Source of the DNA: Lentisphaerota bacterium
GTDB lineage: Bacteria; Verrucomicrobiota; Lentisphaeria; Oligosphaerales; JABHEG01
Direction: 5' to 3'
DNA: 56,062 bases
Assembly (NCBI GenBank): GCA_018676675.1
Contig: JABHEG010000340.1
Span: forward strand, 1 to 56,062
Shown here piece by piece: positions 1 through 9,457 of the stretch. Each line of letters opens with the position of its first letter. Within the stretch, counting starts at the first letter, position 1. The position numbers and the translations under genes were made by a program. The notes under the pieces are model-generated. The model saw only the letters and a list, made by a program, of their open reading frames with translations, had not been told where the DNA came from and did no database searches.

Positions 1-748
1 CCTCGGCGTCCTCCAGTGGACGGGAGTATATGCGAAGTTCATCGAGTGAGAGAGGCTGCTTCGCACCTCCCCAATAGGTCCACGTACCGACCATGATCTT
101 GTCGGGTTCGAGATCCTCAGTCTGCCAGGTTACCTCCTCCGAACGCGTGCGTTTGCCATTGACATAGAGCTGGACACCCCTGGTCTCATCCCAGGCAACG
201 GCGAGATGGTACCAGGTCTCCGCTGCCCATGGCGACGACTTGAAGTCGAAATTGCCATCCCATGGACCATGCACCAGAATACGCCCGTAGCGCCCACGAA
301 TACCGTAGGTCATGCCCCCCTGCGACACCGTGCTGATGGACAGCAGGCCACTGTGCACACGCCCAACCGGAAGGTCAAACTTGATCCAGAAGGCGAGAGT
401 ACCGCGCCGAAGATTGACATTCCCGGACGCATCGTAGCGGTGACAGCGCCCGCGCTCGACCCGCAACGCCTTCTCGACCGGCCCCCCAGTGCTGCCGGAA
501 CGGTAGAGACCGATGTCCTTCTGGTTGCCGCGGTCATAGGGCCGCAGGACCACGTCTCGGGACCCCCGGGCATAGTCGGCTTCAAGGCCACGTCCATAGT
601 ACTCAGAGTATCCCGCGTCATAGCTGGCTCGGAACGTCTCCGCCCGATCAGGCGGCAGATCGACGCTGACGGGCGTATGAGATTGACCCCAGGCACAGGC
701 GCACAAGACAGAAACCAGGACTGTTGCTCTCAGGCGAAACATCGTCAT
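1..748 (-). CDS. Secreted LamG (concanavalin A-like) domain protein, 5' part only
   Basis: The reading frame opens at an ATG (748) eight bases after GGAGG and runs leftward off the window without a stop, giving about 249 residues. Residues 1-22 look like a signal peptide (basic start, hydrophobic core, Ala-rich end ACAWGQ). Residues from about 85 carry the LamG/laminin-G jelly-roll signature: GTLAFWIKFDLP, then WYHLAVAWDETRGVQLYVNG and finally LDELRIYSRPL, the usual last strand. Such domains bind carbohydrate or act as adhesive modules at the cell surface, often ahead of a hydrolase domain. Here anything downstream is cut off by the window edge. A second ATG two codons in is possible. The fold is certain enough; the function of the whole protein is unknown. 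Confidence 0.8.
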   Translation of the reverse strand, partial: MTMFRLRATVLVSVLCACAWGQSHTPVSVDLPPDRAETFRASYDAGYSEYYGRGLEADYARGSRDVVLRPYDRGNQKDIGLYRSGSTGGPVEKALRVERGRCHRYDASGNVNLRRGTLAFWIKFDLPVGRVHSGLLSISTVSQGGMTYGIRGRYGRILVHGPWDGNFDFKSSPWAAETWYHLAVAWDETRGVQLYVNGKRTRSEEVTWQTEDLEPDKIMVGTWTYWGGAKQPLSLDELRIYSRPLEDAE

Positions 749-1299
749 TCTGCAGGCCTCCAGCAGCCTTGGCGGCCGGTATGGCCGCAGCCGTATACGT
801 CTCACAGAACTTGCGTCCAATGGACACGTGGACCGGGCGAACAGCCACACGGCCACGCTCTCCCCCAAGAACGTGTCAGCGGATGCCGCCCGAGCCGAAG
901 CGTTCACCAGACACCGGGTCACCCTACACCTCGTGGGCCACAAAGCGACTGCCACGTCATACCCCACGCACTCACGACGCGTATTCCCCGAACAACGCCA
1001 AGTACGACAACCCACCCCCACACTGTGGGAGGACGCCCTGAGCGTCTGGGAAAGCCTGGTTTCGTCCTGGCAAAGCGCGTTTTCCGGACAACAACGTGAG
1101 AGCCCCAGGCAGGGACTGTCCGGAAAACGTCTGTCCTGGAAAAGCGCGTTTTCCGGACAACAGCCTGGCCGGCACAACCGGGGCACTCCCAACTGGCCTG
1201 TGACACATTTTGGAAGAGACCGAGCCGGTGAGCGAATCCGCTCTGAGCACTTCTTCTATGGGAAATGGCTCTGCGTGCGTCTCGGAAGTGTCGCCTCTC
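749..1299. other. Non-coding stretch upstream of the recombinase relic
   Basis: About 550 bases between the LamG gene and the recombinase promoter. Open frames here (for example 828-1454 on plus, 919-1206 on minus) have low-complexity, Arg/Pro/Thr-rich translations without any recognisable fold, so I do not call a gene. The only structure I see is the repeat cluster at 1064-1162. Confidence 0.6.
1064..1162. repeat. Pair of 30-bp direct repeats with an inverted partial copy between them
   Basis: Positions 1064-1093 and 1133-1162 are identical except at one base (1071 c versus 1140 a), spaced 69 bp start to start. Between them, 1117-1129 (TGTCCGGAAAACG) is a perfect 13-base reverse complement of 1078-1090 and of the same part of the second copy. 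The block can form alternative hairpins. It lies beside a decayed recombinase, so it could be a recombination-site cluster or a dispersed repeat; the sequence does not decide which. Confidence 0.75.
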
Positions 1300-1328
1300 T
1301 TGACTTCTCTAATCGCGCACTTTATACT
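1300..1328 (+). promoter_or_regulatory. Near-consensus sigma70-type promoter
   Basis: TTGACT (1300-1305) and TATACT (1323-1328) match the -35 and -10 consensus at five of six positions each and are separated by exactly 17 bases. The surrounding 1240-1370 is locally AT-richer than its neighbours. It would start transcription about 40 bases before the GTG of the recombinase relic. Confidence 0.65.
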
Positions 1329-1374
1329 GCTATTATTTCTATGCCCTGCTCTATAGACAGAGGGAGACGCTCAA

Positions 1375-2208
1375 GTGCAGGCAGGAATAGGTGGAGACTT
1401 CACGGGTCTCGGGACAGCTCATCTCATTGGGAAGGTGTTTCTTGGGACGGTTGAGGCACTGCTTGTGGCGTGCCTCGAACCACGCCCCACCCCTGCGAAG
1501 AGCTCCGCCGCCAAGCTGAAGCCCGGAATCAACGTAGCCGGCGACCTCAGTGACGCGCTTCTTGTGCAGGGCTACGCCCCCTCTACTGCAACAAAATACG
1601 CGCGGATCGTCACGGCTTTCCTGCAGCATGTCAGGCCAATCAGGCTCGTACATCTCAGGGAAGATGATGTGGACGACTACCTCGACCACCTGAAACAACG
1701 AGGCATGGGAAACGCTACGCTGCGCCTGCACCTGTGTGCCATTCGCACAGTTCTCGATCGGCTGCTTGGTTTGGACATTACCGTTGAAATCAAGCATGCG
1801 CCGCGTCCGCGTCCGCGTCCGCCGGCGACGGAAGACGATATGCTGAAACTCCTCGCCGCGTGTGGGAATCCGAAAGAGAGATTCATCCTCAACGCCCTGA
1901 ATGGCTCAAAGGCCCTCCCGAGTCAGCTTTGTCGTCTCGGGGCAATCGGGCACCCGTCGCTTTTCCTCTGGGAAAGACACAAAGACAGCATCCCGGATCC
2001 GCCTCCCTGCCACGTCGTGCCCCTCGTCATGGACAAGACCATTTCCCCCGAGACTGGTTGGCTGCTTCCATCCTCGCGCAGACCAGGTCCCATCTCGCCA
2101 CGCACGATGCGGCGAATCGTCAGGCGGGTGGCAGAGAGTTGTGGTGTTCGGACAACATGCACGGCCGTTCGCCTGGGGCCGACAATCTCCTTCGCGAAAT
2201 GTGCGTGA
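1375..2208 (+). pseudogene. Decayed tyrosine recombinase (phage integrase family)
   Basis: Translation from GTG at 1375 gives 277 residues. Residues about 55-145 match the SAM-like core-binding domain of XerC/D-type integrases (ALLVQGYAPSTATKYARIVT, then DYLDHLKQRGMGNATLRLHL), followed by the linker into the catalytic domain. There the family signatures are worn away: the box-I position that normally reads G-x-R-x-S-E-L reads GSKALPSQLCRLG, so its catalytic Arg is lost. The H-x-L-R-H-T box reads TAVRLGPTISFAK, keeping the Arg but not the His residues. The C-terminal Tyr segment is missing because the frame closes at 2208. The stretch SPRTMRRIVRRVAESCGV is still typical. A (CCGCGT)n microsatellite near 1801-1820 encodes the linker PRPRPRP. 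It is most likely an inactive relic of a mobile or integrative element. Confidence 0.75.
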
Positions 2209-2292
2209 CGCCAAGTCCCATTCGTGCACAATACCCCGAGCGGTCTGCTCAGGCCCTGGCAGTCTCCTGTTGCCCAGGAACAAATGCCCGGC

Positions 2293-5200
2293 TCACCGAG
2301 CTGGCACGCCAATTCCCGAACTCAGGTCCCGAAGCTCAATCGACATGCTCGTCGCCGGTAACATGTCGGTCAGGTACACCAGTTTCTCGCGCAAAATGAC
2401 GTAGAGACGCGTGACCTTCACCGGGGGACTCATCCTCGCACCTTGAGACCACTGATGGGCGGCCAGATCAGGATGCCCCGAGGCGTAGGGACGCGGGAAT
2501 GTTCGGCTGATGAGTTTCCAGCCGTCGAAATTGATCCGTGTCCGACAGCGCCAGTCTGAACAATCCCACCCACTGAGCCCGATCGAGCTGTGCCGGTTGC
2601 CTTCAGCATCCTCCACCTGGAACACCAGACGTCCCCAGTTGCTGTTACCCTTTGCCCAGGCGCCGAGCGTGTCCGGTTGCCCCCGAAGAGGAATCGAGCC
2701 ATTCCGCGGCTCCAACACCACGTAACGACCGACGATATCCGGCACGTCCGGCTGCGAACGCAGAGTCAGCTTCATCCCACCTTTCTCGCCGGGTGAAAGG
2801 AGGCAGGTCGCTTCCGTCAACGGCTTGTACGGGCAGTACCCTCGGAACGCCTCGTCGCCTTCCTCAACAATGCGCCAATCCGCCGCGTTCAGTGCATCGA
2901 GAACGTTCTCGGATTCGAGCTCCGGCCGCTGGTGGTACGGAGTGCCGGCGGCAACGCCGCGCAGCGGCCTTTCGAGGACCAAATACGCAGGGGACTCGGA
3001 CACGCGGAACGCCAGCTTCCCATTTTCAGCAGGGACCTCATGTTCCACCCCCATGCCGCTGACGAGAATGCCTCCACCAGCCCCCGGGGCCAGACGCAGT
3101 TCCACATCCCGCTCCCCGGTGCTTGTCCAGAGGGCGTACGTGAATCCGATCTCGCTCTTGAACTCGAGGCAGTACACGCTGTGCGAACCGGTGTCCAGGT
3201 AACGTTGGTAGTGCGCGCGGTCCAGAACACGTGTCAGAGTTGCCAGGGCGACATAGCTCGGCTTGGGCATCATCCGCGGTGAGCGGGTGCACACCCCTGT
3301 CGCCCCCCAACGGCTGAAGTAGTATGCGCTGTCCACATCAAACAACAGAGCCACATTGATGCTCGGCAGGCGGTAGGCCAGGCAGTGCAGAACGTCCCGC
3401 GTGTACCAGTTGGCCTGCTCCTCCAACGTGAGTGCCCCGGGCGCGGTCGAGCGGTAGGAAAACTCATAGCAGGAGGTGATGGGGATGTCGTCGTAACCAT
3501 AGAGCTCACACATCCGCTTGGTCATCCAGAGGCCCTGCAGATTCCAGCCGTGCGGCTGACTCTCCGGATTAAAGAGCTGGACGGCCATCTCGACGCCGAT
3601 GTAATCCCATTGCGTACGCGGGAGCTTCTTCCGCAGCCAGTGCACGTTGAAATTCGTGACCGAATTCCCCAAGATGATCTTGGCGTCCGGTGCGGCACCG
3701 CGGATCGCTGCGGCATGCCGCTCGATGTGTGCAAGCAGTTCGTCCTCTTTCTCGAGGTCTTTGCCGGTGAACACGGGTGGCTCTTTGCCCATCAATTCGG
3801 GCGGTGGCTCGAGACCGAAGGGAAGTCCCCCTGTTTCGTGAAAGACCATGCCGTATTGTGTGCCGGGCCAGTCCCCCATGAACGTGCCCATCTGGTCCTC
3901 GATGGACGGCAGGTTCTCACGCTCCTTCATCCGCCGCATCATGCTGGGCGAAACCCCATAGCGGGAAAAGGCCTCCGGGGTGTGCCCGTAATCAGGCTTC
4001 AGGTCCCTTGGCGTCACATGCCGAAATCCCATCTTCTGCACTAAAGGCAACACCTTCTCCGCCTGCGGTTCACAGTAGTGCGAGCGCGAAAACCACCAGG
4101 TTCCATACGGCGATTCGGCCCCGGCCTGACGCGTGTCCGGTGGCAGAAGCGCAAAGGTCAGCGGCTGTTGCCACACCGGGCGACTCCCCTTCCCGAACCG
4201 GAACCGGGCGCTGTACCATCCCACCGGGAGATTGACAAGAGGATATGGGATGGTGGAGGTCCCGGGAGCCAGCACCAGATCGACCTGCTTGCGGACTTCG
4301 CAGCCGGAGAAGTCGGTCAGACACACATCCAGGCGCACGGGGAACGGCGTGTCGGAGGGGTTCTCCGACAGAATCTCAAGGGCCGGGGATCCATTGGTGT
4401 AGAAGACGTTCCCGATCTGATCAGAGCCAACTACGAGCCGTACGGGTGCCTTCTCCAACGTCACGCCCAACACATGGATCCCGCTCGGGGGGCCCAGTGG
4501 CTTCCTCTCATAGTAGGAATAACTGCCCGTCACGCGAGTGCGGAGTTCGCGCGTGAACTCGAGATAGAAGAAGTCCGGTGTGTCCCGGCCGGTCATCTCC
4601 TGCATCCGCAGGTAGTCGGCCAGTTCCCCGGTGCCAAGCGGAATCTCAGCCAGAAACAACCTGAGCTCCGTCTTCTTTCCATCCGCTGTCCCATACACAC
4701 GACCAAGCGGTTTGAGGGCGGTGCAGCCTTGCGGACGGTCCGGATCAAGCACGACGGTCGTCTCCGCCTGAGTTGCCCCGCTACCGTCCCAGATCTGGCG
4801 GTAACGCGCGAGGCGCACACTCATACTGGGGCTCTCTTCCCCCCGTTGCTCGACGGCGCACAGCACGTGGGCATAGTTGTAGAATCGCCTGGGGACGCTG
4901 AACATGACGGTCTCGGGTACACCGTCCCAGGCCGTCCGTCGGTAATACGGGTCATAGATGTCCGAACTGCCGCCATCCTGCCGCAGCCAACGCGCGCGAC
5001 CGACATCGACCTCGGCCTCCGGTGGGACCACGTTGACCGGGACGCCGGCAACATCCTGCACGCCGGCCGACAGCGGGACATCGTGGAGACGCAATTCCCC
5101 CTGATGCGGATTCCGCGAGATGTCCAACGGCAGGTAGCGTGCGGACTCCACAGCACGCGCCGTCACCGTTTGCGCCAGTTCTCCCCCTTTACTGACCGAG

Positions 5201-5742
5201 ACGGTCACCGCATCGTCGGGAGGAGTCAGGAAGCTCGTGAAGGCACGTCCATCCAGCGCGATCTCGACCCGCTCCGCAACGTGTCGCAGCTCGAGCCGGA
5301 ACCCGTGCTCCGAGGCCGGCGGATAATCCCCCCAACGCGCCACAGCCTTGTCAAAATCATCCTTGACATAGAAGTGTACATCCGGCCGAATGAAGTAGGT
5401 ACGCTCGACGCGCCGTTGGTCCCATCCATGTTTGCCGGTGAGCTGCAGTTTCAGCACCGCATCAGGCAACGGCTCTTTGACCTTGGTCAGCTGGTAGTGA
5501 TGGTTGAGTTTGGGGAGATCCTGACAGGTTACGGTCAGTGTGACACTGCCACGTGGCGGGGCGCCGAATGCCAACTTGACCGCGCCCCCTACGCTGCCGC
5601 ACCGCGCATGCACACTCAGCGTCTCGCCCTGCTTCGGCAGCCGAAGCGCTGTGTTTGTCCCTGCGCTATCCACCCTCTGGGCCACGGCCGATGCCGATAC
5701 CAGAACCCACACAGCGGCACAAAAGCGAGCATGCGTGCACAT
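2293..5742 (-). CDS. Very large secreted glycoside-hydrolase-like protein
   Basis: 1149 residues from the ATG at 5742. That start is preferred over the in-frame ATG at 5766 because GGGGAGAAGGA lies just before it, and it puts a clean signal peptide (CAAVWVLVSASAVA|Q) at the N-terminus. Residues 1-500 look like beta-sandwich modules. About 530-900 looks like a clan-A type TIM barrel: YGMVFHETGG near residue 632 and ITSCYEFSYRST near 759 are plausible acid/base and nucleophile Glu positions, spaced as in retaining families. The last 200 residues resemble a jelly-roll carbohydrate-binding domain (DCSDWRCRTRINFDGWKL). The exact GH family and substrate cannot be assigned from sequence alone. It is the downstream gene of a two-gene unit with the oligogalacturonate-lyase-like gene, 36 bp away. 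Confidence 0.75.
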   Translation of the reverse strand: MCTHARFCAAVWVLVSASAVAQRVDSAGTNTALRLPKQGETLSVHARCGSVGGAVKLAFGAPPRGSVTLTVTCQDLPKLNHHYQLTKVKEPLPDAVLKLQLTGKHGWDQRRVERTYFIRPDVHFYVKDDFDKAVARWGDYPPASEHGFRLELRHVAERVEIALDGRAFTSFLTPPDDAVTVSVSKGGELAQTVTARAVESARYLPLDISRNPHQGELRLHDVPLSAGVQDVAGVPVNVVPPEAEVDVGRARWLRQDGGSSDIYDPYYRRTAWDGVPETVMFSVPRRFYNYAHVLCAVEQRGEESPSMSVRLARYRQIWDGSGATQAETTVVLDPDRPQGCTALKPLGRVYGTADGKKTELRLFLAEIPLGTGELADYLRMQEMTGRDTPDFFYLEFTRELRTRVTGSYSYYERKPLGPPSGIHVLGVTLEKAPVRLVVGSDQIGNVFYTNGSPALEILSENPSDTPFPVRLDVCLTDFSGCEVRKQVDLVLAPGTSTIPYPLVNLPVGWYSARFRFGKGSRPVWQQPLTFALLPPDTRQAGAESPYGTWWFSRSHYCEPQAEKVLPLVQKMGFRHVTPRDLKPDYGHTPEAFSRYGVSPSMMRRMKERENLPSIEDQMGTFMGDWPGTQYGMVFHETGGLPFGLEPPPELMGKEPPVFTGKDLEKEDELLAHIERHAAAIRGAAPDAKIILGNSVTNFNVHWLRKKLPRTQWDYIGVEMAVQLFNPESQPHGWNLQGLWMTKRMCELYGYDDIPITSCYEFSYRSTAPGALTLEEQANWYTRDVLHCLAYRLPSINVALLFDVDSAYYFSRWGATGVCTRSPRMMPKPSYVALATLTRVLDRAHYQRYLDTGSHSVYCLEFKSEIGFTYALWTSTGERDVELRLAPGAGGGILVSGMGVEHEVPAENGKLAFRVSESPAYLVLERPLRGVAAGTPYHQRPELESENVLDALNAADWRIVEEGDEAFRGYCPYKPLTEATCLLSPGEKGGMKLTLRSQPDVPDIVGRYVVLEPRNGSIPLRGQPDTLGAWAKGNSNWGRLVFQVEDAEGNRHSSIGLSGWDCSDWRCRTRINFDGWKLISRTFPRPYASGHPDLAAHQWSQGARMSPPVKVTRLYVILREKLVYLTDMLPATSMSIELRDLSSGIGVPAR

Positions 5743-5778
5743 GGCTGTCCTTCTCCCCGTAATCATGATGCGTCTACC

Positions 5779-7086
5779 TCAGAAGAGGTCACCGACTCCA
5801 TCTACCATCCAGATCTGCGGCAGCCCGCCGAAGTCACTGTTGAAAAACGCCTTGGTGCCGTCTGGAGAGAGGAATGGATGCGGGTGCACGACTTGGTCGC
5901 CCGTGTAACTAGAACGTGGATGGAGCACGTATCGCACGGACAGGGCTGCATCGGGAACGGCAGGCAGTGTACCGACAAACAAACGCGTAGCCTCAGCGCC
6001 CTCACCCACAGCCCGCCAGTCGCCGACGAATCGCGTGCCGGTCGAGTCAATTGCGGTGTGCCCGAACGCCGGTCCGTCCAGCTCCCGGGTAATGTCGTTG
6101 CGCGACGTCTCCGCCTTCGGGAGCAAGGCAGGAGGGGTGTCGTCGGCTTGAACGGCAGGCACGGGTGCCGCCTCAATCACAGGCCTCGTAACCGTGCCGT
6201 CCGGGAACGTATGGTTCACGCCGATCAGCGTCGTGGCCGATGTGCCGCGCCATTCCTGGTGTCCGTGACATGTTTCGGTCGCACTGCCGCATGGAATCTC
6301 GCGGAAGTCGCTGCCGTCGTCGCGGATCACTTCGACCGTACACCCGGAACGGCGGTTGGTGAGCCCTCCCAACGGATCCGTGTCAGCTCCCGTGTTGTGC
6401 TGAACCAGGAGATCGTGACAGTGCTTCGGGTCGCTGCTGCGCGAATACTGTGGATGGGGGTTGAAGTAGTTCGGCCCCGCGAGGACGACATCGGCCGATC
6501 CCCGCTCGACGTCGCAGACGAGCACCCCCCACGTGCCGTTTCTCTCACCATCGCCGATGAACACACCCGTGCTCACCGCGGCACTGTCGGAACGGACGGT
6601 AGACAGCGAGTAGACACGACTGGGAGGGGCATCTAAGCCCGAGAGAGCCCTGTCAAGAACCATGACCGTCTCGCGTGTGAACGATGTCAGACAGACGCGT
6701 TTAAGGCGGATTCCACAACGCTTCCGCGGATCCAGCTCAGTGATGAAGTAGTACATGAAACGGCCGTCCGGGGTCACACATGGAGCGATCGCGCCTGGTT
6801 CGTCGGTCAGCTGTCGAAGCGCGAAATTGTCTTCCAGGTCGCAGAGCCAGTATTCCCGCCAGCGGTTCTGCATGTTGGTGTCGGGGGGGACGGGATCGAC
6901 GCGCTGAAAGATGAAGCGGCCACCATCCGGAGTGAAGACCGGGGCCTCCATGTAGATGTGTGAATGCGCATGCTCCGAGCTAGATGTGATGCGGACAACC
7001 CGCAGCCCCGGAGAAGAGTCTGCCGTAACCAGGCCTTCCACGTCCACAGCCTGACGAAAAACAGGACCATTCACTGCCGTTTCCAT
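5779..7086 (-). CDS. Oligogalacturonate lyase-like (PL22-type) seven-bladed propeller
   Basis: 435 residues from ATG 7086, five bases after AGGGAG; an upstream GTG at 7092 is less likely. There is no signal peptide, so it is probably cytoplasmic, as known oligogalacturonide lyases are. The chain is made of TolB-like blades: APVFTPDGGRFIFQR (about 48-62), APCVTPDGRFMYYF, and HPHPFLSPDGTKAFFNSDFG near the end. His-rich positions (SDPKHCHDLLVQHN, CHGHQEWRG near residue 272) recall the metal and substrate site of PL22, which cleaves unsaturated digalacturonate. The PL22 activity is an inference from blade pattern and neighbours; a non-catalytic TolB-like propeller is the alternative. It is the first gene of the unit ending at 2293. 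Confidence 0.65.
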   Translation of the reverse strand: METAVNGPVFRQAVDVEGLVTADSSPGLRVVRITSSSEHAHSHIYMEAPVFTPDGGRFIFQRVDPVPPDTNMQNRWREYWLCDLEDNFALRQLTDEPGAIAPCVTPDGRFMYYFITELDPRKRCGIRLKRVCLTSFTRETVMVLDRALSGLDAPPSRVYSLSTVRSDSAAVSTGVFIGDGERNGTWGVLVCDVERGSADVVLAGPNYFNPHPQYSRSSDPKHCHDLLVQHNTGADTDPLGGLTNRRSGCTVEVIRDDGSDFREIPCGSATETCHGHQEWRGTSATTLIGVNHTFPDGTVTRPVIEAAPVPAVQADDTPPALLPKAETSRNDITRELDGPAFGHTAIDSTGTRFVGDWRAVGEGAEATRLFVGTLPAVPDAALSVRYVLHPRSSYTGDQVVHPHPFLSPDGTKAFFNSDFGGLPQIWMVDGVGDLF

Positions 7087-7417
7087 AGCCACTCCCTAGT
7101 GAGACAACTCATCACGGAACAATCACGTATGCATCGCGTGCTGTCAACCACTCCGTTCCCACTCTCGGGCCAAAGTCCTGCCGGTACCAACACGCGATTC
7201 GGGGACCACGCCACGCGGAACAGCGACGGATATCTCGACGCTCGTTCTCCTCTGCGACGATCCCGTGACTGCTGGCGTCACAAGGCATGTGCTGTCACAG
7301 TAGTCCTCCATGCCCCTCCGCGACGGCCTGAGCCTCCAGCACACCCGCGTCGTTGGAGAATAAGATTGTATCGAGGACCGCGAGCAGACGCCCCGGAAGC
7401 CTGGAAAGACCACCTTG
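7087..7417. other. Divergent intergenic region
   Basis: 331 bases between the divergently transcribed PL22-like gene and the FG-GAP gene. It must hold promoters for both directions, but I find no convincing -35/-10 pair or palindromic operator by eye. Confidence 0.5.
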
Positions 7418-9364
7418 ATGACCGCGACATTCCACGTCAGCGATGACTTCACCGGCTACGCACCTGGGCACATACCCAACGACTATACCCCGTGGGGAGA
7501 GTACCACTGCCGGACCGATCAGGGCCGGCTGGGCCCCTGGCGAGAGGCCACCACCCACTACACCTGGCGGAATAGTGGCGGAGGATGCTGGCGTATCATC
7601 GACGAGGAGACCGGCCAACGGGCGGTCGAGCAGCAGTTCTGGGCCGAGAAGTCGTACCCACTGCTCGTGACCGGCGACGCATCCTGGCGCCTGAACAGCG
7701 CCTGTGTGCGTCTGCGAACGCTCTCGTTCGCGGCTCCCGCAGGGCTCGTTGTCGACTACCGGCACTCGCGCGACTTCCTGGCCCTCCTGGCCCATCCGGA
7801 ACACCTGTCTCTTGTGCATCGACGACACGGCGAAGATCGAGAACTCGCGAGCGTTCCGGCGTCTTTCAGCCCGGATGAGTACCGGAAGCCCGAGCTGCGC
7901 TGCACGTCTGGCCATGTGCGAGTACTGCTGGATGACGTCGAGGTGAGTGGGGCCGACTGGACAAGCAGGGGCGGTCCCGCAGGCCTGCTGGCACATGCGC
8001 CAGCCCGGTTCGCGGAATTCGAAGTGACGGGTCGGAATGTTCTCGTGTCCCCCACTGTGCCCAGCAGCCGTCCACAGGCAGGCGACTATCCTGCCGCAAC
8101 GCTCTGGAAGCGCATCGATACGGAGGGCTTCGGCAGTGACCGGAACCTGCGCATCGGTGACATCAACGGGGACGGTCAGAACGAGATCGTCATTGCTCAG
8201 CCACTAATGTACCTGGGCAGAGACAACCACACGATGATCCGTTCGCTCACGGCGGTCGATCTGGACGGCAACATTCTCTGGCAGCAGGGCACGCCCGTCC
8301 CGGAGCACTTCGAGACCACCTGTGACCTCTGCTTCCAGCTGCATGACCTGGATGCCAAAGGCCGGGCAGACATCGTCTACACGACCGACCTCCAACTCAG
8401 AGTGGCATCAGGACTCGACGGAGAAACACTGCGCTGCGTACCGACCCCGAACACAGCCCCCGGAAACGAAGTCCCGGGCGGTTTCCCAATGGCCCGAACC
8501 GTTGGCGATTGCCTCCACTTCGCCGATCTGCGAGGAACGGGAAACGCAGACACGATCATCCTCAAAGACCGGTACTCAACCGCCTGGGCCTACGATCAGG
8601 ACCTGAATCTGCTCTGGGAACACGCCTGCACAACCGGGCACTACCCAGCCAGTTTCGACATCGATGGGGACGGCAGAGACGAGCTCATGCTGGGCTACGA
8701 TCTCCTGGACGGCGAGGGGAACCTGAGATGGCGTTTGGACACGTTTGACCATGCAGACGGTATCGTGATGGGCCGGTTCGGCCCGGGGGATGCGCCCATT
8801 CGCATAGCCCTGACAGGCAGCGACGCTGGGTTCTTCCTGCTCGACGTCGATGGGACCATTCGCCAACACCACGACATCGGCCACGCACAAACCATCGTGG
8901 CAGCCAAGTTGCGCAACGATATCCCCGGCCTTCAGTTGGTGGCCAACACGTACTGGGGCGAGGCCGGCATTACCGTTGTCATGGACCACGAGGGACACGT
9001 GCTGACCGAGTGCGAACCCGTTCATTACGCAAGCCTTCTCCAACCCGTCAACTGGACCTTTGACGACCTCGACCTGATGCTGCTCTCAACCCACCCCGAG
9101 GAAGGAGGGCTGCTCAACGGACACGGCGAACGCGTTGTCATGTTCCCGAACGACGGACACCCCGTGCTCTGCTGCGATGTCAAAGACGTCGACGGCGACG
9201 GTGTCGACGAGATCCTGACCTGGGATGAGCACGCCGTCTGGATCTACAAACCTGACCCGCCACCCGCGGCGTCGCCCGAGACCCACCCAATACGCAATGC
9301 CGTCTACAACGATTCCAACTACAGCGGCCAGTTCTCGTTCCCAATCGGCAGTTCCGGAACGTAG
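7418..9364 (+). CDS. FG-GAP/VCBS-type propeller protein, rhamnogalacturonan-lyase-like C-terminal part
   Basis: 648 residues from ATG 7418, with a weak GGAAAG upstream; a TTG at 7415 is also in frame. The first 210 residues form a beta-sandwich-like region (CVRLRTLSFAAPAGLVVDYR). From about 230 to the end come calcium-binding FG-GAP style loops: DINGDGQNEIVIAQ, DLDAKGRADIVYTT, DIDGDGRDELMLGY and DVDGDGVDEILTWDE. The last is followed by HAVWIYKP. The same Asp-rich propeller layout occurs in PL11-type rhamnogalacturonan lyases and in unnamed Planctomycetes/Lentisphaerae proteins. No signal peptide is visible, which is odd for a surface propeller. It heads a co-directional run of five carbohydrate genes ending at 19269. 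Lyase activity is an inference. Confidence 0.65.
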   Translation: MTATFHVSDDFTGYAPGHIPNDYTPWGEYHCRTDQGRLGPWREATTHYTWRNSGGGCWRIIDEETGQRAVEQQFWAEKSYPLLVTGDASWRLNSACVRLRTLSFAAPAGLVVDYRHSRDFLALLAHPEHLSLVHRRHGEDRELASVPASFSPDEYRKPELRCTSGHVRVLLDDVEVSGADWTSRGGPAGLLAHAPARFAEFEVTGRNVLVSPTVPSSRPQAGDYPAATLWKRIDTEGFGSDRNLRIGDINGDGQNEIVIAQPLMYLGRDNHTMIRSLTAVDLDGNILWQQGTPVPEHFETTCDLCFQLHDLDAKGRADIVYTTDLQLRVASGLDGETLRCVPTPNTAPGNEVPGGFPMARTVGDCLHFADLRGTGNADTIILKDRYSTAWAYDQDLNLLWEHACTTGHYPASFDIDGDGRDELMLGYDLLDGEGNLRWRLDTFDHADGIVMGRFGPGDAPIRIALTGSDAGFFLLDVDGTIRQHHDIGHAQTIVAAKLRNDIPGLQLVANTYWGEAGITVVMDHEGHVLTECEPVHYASLLQPVNWTFDDLDLMLLSTHPEEGGLLNGHGERVVMFPNDGHPVLCCDVKDVDGDGVDEILTWDEHAVWIYKPDPPPAASPETHPIRNAVYNDSNYSGQFSFPIGSSGT

Positions 9365-9457
9365 GCTGGTAACAGATGCCGCCAAGATGAGACCCCAGCG
9401 ACCTTGTGTCGTTGGTGAACGAGACTGCGGGCACGGCAGAACAGAGGAAAGAAAACA

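Noticed and set aside
206..1099. A 297-codon plus-strand open frame
   Set aside because: It is antisense to the LamG gene over most of its length and continues through the repeat cluster; its translation is non-protein-like.
4078..6636. An 852-codon open frame on the plus strand opposite the giant glycosidase and PL22-like genes
   Set aside because: It is antisense to two well-supported genes, is rich in Arg, Pro and Gln, and shows no fold; long antisense frames are expected at this GC content.
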